A stretch of 43,043 nucleotides of DNA, from assembly GCA_963972105.1 (NCBI GenBank), contig CAXAVH010000005.1, forward strand, positions 1 to 43,043. Reading direction: 5' to 3'. The notes below the pieces were generated by a model, which saw only the letters and a program-made list of their open reading frames with translations, was not told the origin of the DNA and searched no databases. Positions within the stretch are counted from its first letter, which is position 1; each line of letters begins with the position of its first letter. The translations under genes were made by a program, and so were the position numbers. This document shows positions 27,032 to 33,808 of this stretch, piece after piece. The stretch is from NZQO01 sp002693605. GTDB lineage: Bacteria > Bacteroidota > Bacteroidia > Flavobacteriales > Flavobacteriaceae.

Positions 27032-27036
27032 TCGCT

Positions 27037-27348
27037 ATGCAATTTAGGGCGCACTGGCAATTTTATAGGGAAATGATTCCTTTCATCCTCCCATTTTGCG
27101 TTGTGGAGATTATCTTGTTTGGGGTACTATGGGGATTCGTCCTGTTCGTTTTATTTGGACCACTAGTAGGGGCCTTAGGGTTCCATGTTCTGAAAAAAGA
27201 TCAGTACTATTTTTATTATAATTTGGGAATGACCAGAAAAAGACTCCTAAAAGTCGCCTATTTAATTAACCTGCTGTTGGGCGTGCCAATATTCGCCTTG
27301 CTCTCAGTATTATTTTACTTATTTATTGGCCAACCTGCGGTTACATAA
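27037..27348 (+). CDS. Small membrane protein, putative mini ABC permease
   Basis: I choose ATG 27037, 5 bases after the amidohydrolase stop; the longer frame from 26968 lies inside that gene. The 103-residue product has hydrophobic segments at about 14-32, 33-51 and 72-97. A charged, Tyr-rich stretch at 53-71 (KKDQYYFYYNLGMTRKRLL) between the second and third resembles the short cytosolic coupling helix of ABC-2 permeases. The last 23 bases overlap the start of the ABC ATPase gene, so the two are translationally coupled and likely form one complex. I recognise no named family. It is far smaller than a usual permease (~250 residues), so oligomers would be needed. The role as permease is inferred. 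Confidence 0.7.
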   Translation: MQFRAHWQFYREMIPFILPFCVVEIILFGVLWGFVLFVLFGPLVGALGFHVLKKDQYYFYYNLGMTRKRLLKVAYLINLLLGVPIFALLSVLFYLFIGQPAVT

Positions 27349-27994
27349 AGTTGAAAAGAACTACGGAAAAGGTGCTATCCTAACCGAGGTGTCTTTTTCG
27401 CTAAGGACTGGGCAAATTCTGGGCATTTTCGGGAGAAACGGCAGTGGAAAGTCAACATTATTGAAAATTTTATTCGGCACGGTACGTGCCGATGCCCTCG
27501 ATTTTGAAATAAACGGTACTCCCGTGGCCAATTCTAAACTATTCGCCACACGACATCTTGCCTACGTGCCGCAGCACCCATTTTTGCCAAGCTCCCTGCG
27601 GGTTCGCGACGTGATTCCCATCTACGCCGCTTCGGAACGCGCCCAGGATGCTATCTTTTACAATCCGCTTGTGGCTAAAATAACCGCTAAGCGCATAGGG
27701 GCGCTCTCGCACGGTGAGCGGAAGTATTTTGAGACAATCCTTATTGCCAACGGGCCCCATCCTTTCCTACTTTTGGACGAACCGTTTTCAATGCTCGACC
27801 CGCTTCAGATAGCGGACTTAAAATTATTTTTGGATACGCTGAAACAGGAAAAGGGAATTATCCTAACCGATCATTATTTTGAGGAGGTGCTGCAAATTTC
27901 TGATATGGCGTTGGTGCTGAAGCAGGGCAAGAGCTTCCAAATCACTTCAGAGGAAGACCTAGGAAATTTCGAATACCTTCGGAAAAGAGAATAG
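27326..27994 (+). CDS. ABC transporter ATP-binding protein
   Basis: This 222-residue nucleotide-binding subunit has Walker A GRNGSGKST (36-44), an LSHGE signature (127-131) in place of LSGGQ, Walker B FLLLDEP (147-153, Glu152) and the H-loop His183 in LTDHYFEE. Q-loop VPQHPF is at ~81-86. All residues needed for ATP hydrolysis are present. The start is TTG 27326 (reads as M-ANLRLHKVEKNYG), inside the end of the membrane-protein gene; no in-frame ATG is near, and the domain needs this N-terminus. The most likely partner is the 103-residue membrane protein. Substrate and direction are unknown. A long perfect hairpin covers the stop codon. Confidence 0.88.
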   Translation: MANLRLHKVEKNYGKGAILTEVSFSLRTGQILGIFGRNGSGKSTLLKILFGTVRADALDFEINGTPVANSKLFATRHLAYVPQHPFLPSSLRVRDVIPIYAASERAQDAIFYNPLVAKITAKRIGALSHGERKYFETILIANGPHPFLLLDEPFSMLDPLQIADLKLFLDTLKQEKGIILTDHYFEEVLQISDMALVLKQGKSFQITSEEDLGNFEYLRKRE

Positions 27995-28027
27995 CCAGTT
28001 TCTTTTTCTTGAAAGAAACTGGCTATT
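27990..28027. terminator. Long hairpin over the ABC ATPase stop codon
   Basis: Arms 27990-28005 and 28012-28027 are 16 bases and perfectly complementary, around a 6-base loop. The left arm contains the TAG stop of the ABC gene. No T run follows in either direction, so it may act as a transcript-end stabiliser or barrier between the convergent ABC and EttA genes rather than as a classical terminator. Confidence 0.65.
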
Positions 28028-28079
28028 CCATTAAACAATTAGCATTAATCGTTTTTTTCTGAAAAGAAATTCGGGCGTT

Positions 28080-29771
28080 TTAGCGAATCAGTTTCTTGTA
28101 CTTTATACGTTTCGGCATTAAATCGCCGCCCAATCGTTTCTTTTTGTTTTCCTCATAATCACTAAAGCTACCCTCGAAGAAGTAAACCTCGCTATTGCCT
28201 TCAAAAGCGAGAATGTGCGTACAAATACGGTCTAGAAACCAGCGGTCGTGGCTAATAACCACCGCGCAGCCGGCAAAATTCTCGAGGCCTTCCTCCAGCG
28301 CACGCAAGGTGTTAACGTCTAGGTCGTTGGTAGGTTCATCCAGCAATAGCACGTTGCCTTCCTCCTTCAGGGTCATTGCCAGGTGCAACCGGTTGCGCTC
28401 ACCCCCCGATAGCGCTGCAACTTTCTTATTTTGCTCACTACCGCTAAAATTAAAGCGGCTAAGATAGGCGCGGCTGTTTACCTGCTTGCCCCCCATCATT
28501 ACCAGCTCCTGCCCGTCGCTAAAGTTTTCCCAGATGGTCTTTTCGGTATCGATGTTGGAATGCGATTGGTCTACATAGGCAATCTTAGCGGTTTCACCAA
28601 CTTCAAAGCTACCCTTGTCTGGCGTTTCCTCGCCCATGATCATCCTGAAAATGGTGGTTTTACCAGCCCCGTTCGGACCTATAATTCCCACGATTCCTGC
28701 TTGCGGAAGTTTGAAGTTCAAATCTTCGTACAATAATTTGTCCCCGTACGCCTTCGCCACTCCCTGGGCCTCAATGACGTTGGTTCCCAATCGCGGTCCG
28801 TTGGGAATATATATTTCTAGCTTGTCGTCCAATTGCCTTTGGTCCTGGCTCATGAGCTTATCGTAATTGTTCAAACGGGCCTTTTGCTTTGCCTGACGGC
28901 CTTTTGGCGCCATTCTAACCCATTCCAGCTCACGCTCCAACGTTTTTTGGCGCTTGCTTGCCTGCTTTTGTTCTTGTGCCAAACGTTTCGATTTTTGCTC
29001 TAGCCAAGATGAATAGTTTCCTTTCCACGGAATACCCTCTCCCCGGTCCAATTCCAGGATCCAGCCGGCAACATTGTCCAAGAAATAACGATCGTGCGTT
29101 ACTGCAATTACCGTTCCTTTATATTGCGCCAAATGATGCTCCAACCAGTGTACGCTCTCGGCGTCGAGGTGGTTGGTAGGCTCATCGAGCAACAACACAT
29201 CGGGTTCTTTCAGCAAAAGGCGGCAAAGTGCTACCCTACGGCGCTCACCTCCGGAAAGTACGCTAATTTTCTTATCGCTATCTGGCGTGCGCAGTGCATC
29301 CATCGCGATTTCCAGTTTCGTGTCCAATTCCCAGGCATCGGTAGCATCGATCTTATCCTGAAGTTTGGCTTGCTTGTCCATAAGCTCCTGCATCTTATCT
29401 GGATTCTCGTACACCTCCGGCAACACGAACATATCGTTAATCTTGTTGTATTCATCAAGCACGTCAACCACTTCCTGAACCCCTTCCTTCACAACTTCAA
29501 TTACGGTTTTCGACTCATCCAGATCGGGTTCCTGCTCCAATAGCCCGACGGTGTACCCAGGTGCGAAGACCACATCACCGCGATAATTTTTGTCCTTTCC
29601 CGCAATGATGTTCAACAAGGTAGATTTTCCACTCCCGTTCAAGCCCAAGATTCCGATCTTGGCCCCATAGAAAAAGCTTAAATAAATATTCTTTAAAACG
29701 GGTGTTTGTGCGTTCGGGAAGGTTTTTGTAACCCCGGACATCGAAAAAATAACTTTCTTATCGTCAGACAT
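28080..29771 (-). CDS. ettA: Energy-dependent translational throttle protein EttA (ABC-F)
   Basis: This 563-residue protein has two ABC domains and no membrane segment, the ABC-F layout. The first domain has GLNGSGKST (~43-51), LSGGERRRVALCRLL and LLLDEPTNHLDAES; the second has GPNGAGKTT, LSGGERNRLHLAMTL and LLLDEPTNDLD. The linker between them is Lys- and Arg-rich (SKRQKTLERELEWVRMAPKGRQ), fitting the P-site tRNA-interaction motif. E. coli EttA is 555 residues. EttA binds the 70S E site and couples the first peptide bond to the ATP/ADP ratio. The 59-residue membrane protein gene is 207 bases upstream on the same strand. Identification is very secure. Confidence 0.96.
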   Translation of the reverse strand: MSDDKKVIFSMSGVTKTFPNAQTPVLKNIYLSFFYGAKIGILGLNGSGKSTLLNIIAGKDKNYRGDVVFAPGYTVGLLEQEPDLDESKTVIEVVKEGVQEVVDVLDEYNKINDMFVLPEVYENPDKMQELMDKQAKLQDKIDATDAWELDTKLEIAMDALRTPDSDKKISVLSGGERRRVALCRLLLKEPDVLLLDEPTNHLDAESVHWLEHHLAQYKGTVIAVTHDRYFLDNVAGWILELDRGEGIPWKGNYSSWLEQKSKRLAQEQKQASKRQKTLERELEWVRMAPKGRQAKQKARLNNYDKLMSQDQRQLDDKLEIYIPNGPRLGTNVIEAQGVAKAYGDKLLYEDLNFKLPQAGIVGIIGPNGAGKTTIFRMIMGEETPDKGSFEVGETAKIAYVDQSHSNIDTEKTIWENFSDGQELVMMGGKQVNSRAYLSRFNFSGSEQNKKVAALSGGERNRLHLAMTLKEEGNVLLLDEPTNDLDVNTLRALEEGLENFAGCAVVISHDRWFLDRICTHILAFEGNSEVYFFEGSFSDYEENKKKRLGGDLMPKRIKYKKLIR

Positions 29772-29897
29772 ATCTTTTGAAAAATTTTATGTTTTATATA
29801 AATTAAATTAGCTAGCACAGGAAGATTGTGGCCGGGGCAAAACATAAAACGGGTCTACAGTTAACTATTAACCGAATTATCGCCTACGTTTCGCAAT

Positions 29898-29920
29898 GCC
29901 TACCTTCCAAAGGTAACGGC
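29898..29920. repeat. Inverted repeat upstream of ettA
   Basis: TACCTT-CCA-AAGGTA flanked by GCC and GGC. The minus-strand reading contains TACCTTTG at 29915-29908, a TAnnTTTG -7 box, and so a possible ettA promoter with a ~135-base leader. No TTG lies at the expected -33 spot. The rest of 29772-29978 shows no gene. Confidence 0.45.
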
Positions 29921-29978
29921 AGGGCTCCCTACGTTTTTTTAAGTTTCAGTTGAAGGGTTTCGAAAAGCCACTTCGCAA

Positions 29979-30158
29979 TTACACCCTTCCCTTCAGGGCA
30001 TTGAATACCCAGGCAATGGCGAAAAATCCAATTCCCACCGCAGCGAAGCCCCAGCCCGCCACGTCGTCGTAGCGGAAGGCACCCAGTGCAATCAGGGCAA
30101 CGCCCACGACAATCATTATAAAAGTGGCCCAGGCCAGTACGGTATTTTTATTCATCAT
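29979..30158 (-). CDS. Small membrane protein (CAL67264-like) upstream of ettA
   Basis: The minus strand has an ATG-ATG start at 30158 and a TAA at 29981-29979, giving 59 residues. The protein begins MMNKNTVLAWATFIMIVVGV and has two hydrophobic segments, roughly residues 6-26 and 36-55, with RYDDVAGWG between them and a basic end (LKGRV). It agrees with the small flavobacterial family that NCBI, as I recall, names after CAL67264 of Gramella forsetii. The ATG at 30155 is an equally possible start. Its position upstream of ettA in the same direction is the main clue. The function is unknown; membrane insertion is well supported by composition. Confidence 0.8.
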   Translation of the reverse strand: MMNKNTVLAWATFIMIVVGVALIALGAFRYDDVAGWGFAAVGIGFFAIAWVFNALKGRV

Positions 30159-30221
30159 AGTTGGGAGTTTTTAGCGTTGCTTTTCCGCAAGGCGAAAAAA
30201 GCCGGGCTTTCGGTAGTCGCT

Positions 30222-30239
30222 TCCCGATTGCAATCGGGA
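30222..30239. repeat. 18-bp perfect palindrome, REP-like
   Basis: TCCCGATTGCAATCGGGA is its own reverse complement, in the spacer before the small membrane protein gene. GC-rich palindromes of this kind are dispersed in many flavobacterial genomes, so it could be one copy of a repeat family or a hairpin in the 5' leader. I found no second copy in this window. The rest of 30159-30386 shows no gene. Confidence 0.6.
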
Positions 30240-30386
30240 GAGCTCCAACAGTACCTCAATCCCTAACGCGATAACCTCGCAAATATCGGCAATTATTCAA
30301 AAAAACCACACAACATTTAACCATAGTTTTATGGGTGGGCGATCGGTAACATAGCTGGGCAAATATTATAATTTCAATAAAAGTAC

Positions 30387-30418
30387 TTGAACTTAATGAG
30401 GGGCATTTCGTATTTTTG
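30387..30418 (+). promoter_or_regulatory. Promoter of acyl-CoA carboxylase beta gene
   Basis: TTG (30387-30389), 21 bases, then TATTTTTG (30411-30418), a full TAnnTTTG box. The position decides the start: a longer frame beginning at TTG 30387 would be in the promoter itself, so the ATG at 30438, 19 bases after the box, is preferred. Confidence 0.7.
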
Positions 30419-30437
30419 GACAAATTCGAAATACGCT

Positions 30438-32033
30438 ATGGACCTTACCTTCAACAAAAACGAAGATCACAATAAGCTACTTGTTTCCGACCTGAAGAAA
30501 AAACTGGCAACGGTTTACGCGGGCGGGGGCGAAAAACGAATCGAAAAGCACCACGCCAAGGGCAAGATGACCGCAAGGGAGCGGATAGATTACCTACTGG
30601 ACGAAAAAAAGCCGAGTATAGAAATCGGCGCCTTTGCCGCGCAGGGCATGTACGAGGAGCACGGCGGAGCCCCTAGCGCAGGGGTGGTAGTAAAAATCGG
30701 TTACGTAAAGGGCAAGCAGTGTATTGTAGTGGCCAACGACGCCACGGTAAAGGCGGGTGCCTGGTTCCCCATGACCGCTAAGAAGAATCTTCGTGCCCAG
30801 GAAATTTCCATAGAAAATAAATTGCCTATCATTTACCTGGTGGACAGCGCCGGGGTCTATCTACCCATGCAAGATGAAATTTTCCCGGACAAGGAGCATT
30901 TTGGCCGAATTTTCAGGAACAATGCCGTAATGAGTAGTTTGGGGATTACCCAAATTTCAGCAGTGATGGGGAGTTGCGTTGCGGGCGGTGCCTATTTGCC
31001 CATAATGAGCGATGAAGCGCTCATCGTGAACAAAACAGGGAGTATTTTCCTGGCTGGAAGCTATCTCGTAAAGGCCGCCATTGGCGAGAGCATTGACAAC
31101 GAAACGTTAGGAGGAGCCACTACCCACTGCGAAATTAGCGGAGTTACCGACTATAAGGCCGAGGACGATAAGGACGCCTTAGATACCATTAAGAATATTA
31201 TTTCCAAAATTGGCGACTTTGAGAAAGCGGGTTTCAACCGTGAAAAGCCATCGAAGCCGAAATTAGACATTAAGGATGTGTATGGCCTATTGCCCAAATC
31301 GAGAGCCGATCAATACGATATGCTGGAAATCGTTAAGCGTCTGGTAGACGAAAGCGAGTTTGAGGAGTATAAGGAAGGCTACGGGCAGACTATCCTTACC
31401 GGCTATGCCCGTATCGATGGGTGGGCCGTAGGTATCGTAGCCAACCAGCGCAAGCTTGTAAAGACAAAAAAAGGCGAAATGCAATTTGGCGGTGTGATCT
31501 ATAGCGACAGTGCCGACAAGGCCACGCGTTTTATTGCTAATTGCAACCAGAAAAAAATACCGTTGGTTTTTTTACAGGATGTAACCGGCTTTATGGTAGG
31601 CAGCAAGAGCGAGCACGGCGGCATTATAAAGGATGGCGCAAAAATGGTGAATGCGGTAAGCAATAGCGTGGTTCCAAAGTTTACCATTGTTATAGGCAAT
31701 AGCTATGGCGCGGGTAACTATGCGATGTGCGGAAAGGCGTACGATCCCCGCTTAATCGCGGCGTGGCCAAGTGCCGAGCTGGCCGTTATGAGCGGAAATA
31801 GCGCGGCCAAGGTGCTATTGCAGATCGAAACGGCATCTTTGAAGAAAGAACTATACGATAAGATAAAGGAGCGTTATGACGAACAAATTTCGCCCTACTA
31901 CGCCGCCGCACGAATGTGGACCGATGCGGTCATTGACCCTGTCGATACCCGTAAATGGATTTCTATGGGTATTGAGGCGGCCAACCACGCCCCTATTGAA
32001 AAGAAATTTAACTTGGGCGTTATCCAAACGTGA
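30438..32033 (+). CDS. Acyl-CoA carboxylase, carboxyltransferase (beta) subunit
   Basis: This 531-residue protein is a biotin-dependent carboxyltransferase subunit of the propionyl-/methylcrotonyl-CoA type. The crotonase-like core shows AGAWFPMTAKKNLRAQEI, the oxyanion-type PLVFLQDVTGFMVG, SYGAGNYAMCGKAYDPR and AELAVMSGNSAAKVL. The MCGKAYDPR and MSGNSAA pair resembles methylcrotonyl-CoA carboxylase beta (LiuB) more than PccB, but I do not assign a symbol. The ATG at 30438 is set by the promoter just upstream. The biotin carboxylase/BCCP alpha subunit and other leucine-degradation genes are not in the window, so the partner must be elsewhere. A convergent icd gene follows 57 bases after the stop. 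Confidence 0.92.
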   Translation: MDLTFNKNEDHNKLLVSDLKKKLATVYAGGGEKRIEKHHAKGKMTARERIDYLLDEKKPSIEIGAFAAQGMYEEHGGAPSAGVVVKIGYVKGKQCIVVANDATVKAGAWFPMTAKKNLRAQEISIENKLPIIYLVDSAGVYLPMQDEIFPDKEHFGRIFRNNAVMSSLGITQISAVMGSCVAGGAYLPIMSDEALIVNKTGSIFLAGSYLVKAAIGESIDNETLGGATTHCEISGVTDYKAEDDKDALDTIKNIISKIGDFEKAGFNREKPSKPKLDIKDVYGLLPKSRADQYDMLEIVKRLVDESEFEEYKEGYGQTILTGYARIDGWAVGIVANQRKLVKTKKGEMQFGGVIYSDSADKATRFIANCNQKKIPLVFLQDVTGFMVGSKSEHGGIIKDGAKMVNAVSNSVVPKFTIVIGNSYGAGNYAMCGKAYDPRLIAAWPSAELAVMSGNSAAKVLLQIETASLKKELYDKIKERYDEQISPYYAAARMWTDAVIDPVDTRKWISMGIEAANHAPIEKKFNLGVIQT

Positions 32034-32066
32034 AAGGAGGCCTCCACCTTAAGAAGCCTCCCTTTC
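32032..32066. terminator. Imperfect hairpin between convergent genes
   Basis: GAAAGGAGGC pairs with GCCTCCCTTTC, with one bulged C, around a 14-base loop. It starts in the TGA stop of the carboxylase gene and lies before the end of icd. It has no T run, so termination is only probable. Confidence 0.4.
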
Positions 32067-32090
32067 TGAATTAACAATTTATGAAACAAA

Positions 32091-33524
32091 TTACTGTCCC
32101 TGGCCCAAGGAATAGGCCTGCTTTCCGTTGAAATTATATAGATTTTCTGTTTTTATGACATCGATTTCCGCTTCACTCGCGTAATGCAGCAAACCAACAA
32201 TTTCCTTAGCAGCGATGGTGGCATCTGCATCCCCTACAAAGCGGCATCGCCAATGGTCGGTACAGAAAGTCTCATCAAACCCGTTGGGCCAGACCTTCAC
32301 GCCCCTATTGGTTATCATACTTAAGTGGAGGGTGATGGTATTTAGCTGCTGAAGTTTTTGGGCCAGTTCATTGGCATTTTCGCCGCTCCAGTCTACAAAC
32401 ACATCGACCCCCTTAAGCTCTTTTACCGAGCGCGTGCGCGGAATTTTGGGCAATACCATCGGGCCACTGTCTAAATAATTTGCCGGCTCCATAGTTTTAG
32501 GCTTTTTACCCAGGTTCGCCTTAATTGCCTCGGCAAAGGCCTTGGTAGAGACCTGCTGCGAACTCGTTCCATCGCGATAGACATCGGCAGTATGAATGCC
32601 GTCTTCCAAGGTTTTTACCCAAGCGTTCTGAATAGTCTCCGCCACTTTGCTTTGCCCCAAGTGCAAGAGCATTAAGATAGCCCCGTGGAGCAACCCTGAA
32701 GGGTTTGCCAGGTTTTTACCCGCAATATCGGGTGCCGACCCGTGAATGGCCTCGAACATTCCGAACCCCTCGCCAATGTTTGCAGAACCGGCGAGACCGA
32801 CGGAGCCCGCAATCTGCGCGGCGATGTCAGAGACTACATCACCGTATAGATTGGGCATAACCACTACATCAAAATGTTCGGGAGTATCGGCAATTTTCGC
32901 TGCACCTATATCTATAATCCAGTGCTCGTTCTCAATTTCAGGATATTCCTTGGCGATTTCGTAGAAAACCGATTTGAACAATCCGTCGGTTTGCTTCATA
33001 ATATTATCCTTGGTAAAGCAGGTAACCTTTTTTCGACCATATTTTTTAGCATACTCAAAAGCGTACCGGACAATCTTCTCGCAACCTGGCCTACTTATAA
33101 GCTTGAGGCATTGGACAACCTCGTGCGTTTGCTGGTGCTCGATACCCGCATAGAGGTCCTCCTCGTTTTCGCGGATGATGACCAAGTCCATTTCTGGGTG
33201 CCTGGTTGTCACGAAGGGGTGCCAACTCTTGCAGGGTCGCACGTTGGCGTACAGTCCAAGGGTTTTTCGAATGGTCACGTTTAGGCTTTTGTACCCGCCC
33301 CCCTGGGGTGTGGTAATTGGCGCCTTTAAAAAAACCTTGTTTTGCCGTAATGTTGACCAAGCTTCAGGTGAAATGCCAGAAGAGTTGCCCGCTAAATACG
33401 ACTTTTCACCAATCTCGATCTCATCGTAAATTAGCTGTGCGCCCGCCCTATCCAGGATATCCAGGACTGCCGACATAATTTCGGGACCGATACCGTCCCC
33501 CTTTGCAATTGTTATTCTGTCCAT
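32091..33524 (-). CDS. icd: NADP-dependent isocitrate dehydrogenase
   Basis: This enzyme oxidatively decarboxylates isocitrate to 2-oxoglutarate in the TCA cycle. Starting at ATG 33524 (MDRITIAKGDGIGPEIM) gives 477 residues; the frame extends 14 codons further but that part is AT-rich leader. The substrate loop is LNVTIRKTLGLYANVRP, followed by ENEEDLYAG, the metal site in NLYGDVVSDIAAQIAGS and the coenzyme motif EAIHGSAPDIAGKNLANP. After residue ~325 a ~150-residue extension follows with no counterpart in E. coli Icd; the Thermus enzyme (496 residues) has a similar extension and is the nearest model. NADP preference follows the family name and is not proven here. Confidence 0.92.
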   Translation of the reverse strand: MDRITIAKGDGIGPEIMSAVLDILDRAGAQLIYDEIEIGEKSYLAGNSSGISPEAWSTLRQNKVFLKAPITTPQGGGYKSLNVTIRKTLGLYANVRPCKSWHPFVTTRHPEMDLVIIRENEEDLYAGIEHQQTHEVVQCLKLISRPGCEKIVRYAFEYAKKYGRKKVTCFTKDNIMKQTDGLFKSVFYEIAKEYPEIENEHWIIDIGAAKIADTPEHFDVVVMPNLYGDVVSDIAAQIAGSVGLAGSANIGEGFGMFEAIHGSAPDIAGKNLANPSGLLHGAILMLLHLGQSKVAETIQNAWVKTLEDGIHTADVYRDGTSSQQVSTKAFAEAIKANLGKKPKTMEPANYLDSGPMVLPKIPRTRSVKELKGVDVFVDWSGENANELAQKLQQLNTITLHLSMITNRGVKVWPNGFDETFCTDHWRCRFVGDADATIAAKEIVGLLHYASEAEIDVIKTENLYNFNGKQAYSLGQGQ

Positions 33525-33692
33525 AATTTCTTTTTTGATGAGACAAATTTCAGAAGAAATATTCATATATTTTTATTTATCTTTTTTAAGAACACTATAA
33601 CAATTCTTTATATATCACGAAAAAATGCAATGTGTAGTTCCAGTTCCTCTTCCGAAGTAAAAATGTTTATCAACATTAAAAAAATAGAATTC

Positions 33693-33723
33693 TTTGATAC
33701 GAAAAAGAATTTCTTTACGTTTG
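33693..33723 (+). promoter_or_regulatory. Full-consensus flavobacterial promoter
   Basis: TTTG at 33693-33696, a 19-base spacer, then TACGTTTG at 33716-33723: an exact match to TTTG-N19-TAnnTTTG. It faces the beta-helix gene, leaving a leader of about 80 bases. It is the clearest promoter in the window, in a 284-base AT-rich divergent spacer that holds no other gene. Confidence 0.8.
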
Positions 33724-33808
33724 CAAAATGAACTTAACCAATTAAAAAACAGTTTTTTACATTTCGGATAGACTAACGAAAATCTGAAGCCCCAAATTCT
33801 ATATCCCC

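Noticed and set aside
33525..33566. N-terminal extension of icd
   Set aside because: AT-rich leader; MDRITIAKGDGIGPEI from 33524 is the natural start of the family.
33728..33745. Very short frame (MNLTN) in the leader of the beta-helix gene
   Set aside because: Too short to judge and not obviously translated; no sign of an attenuator.
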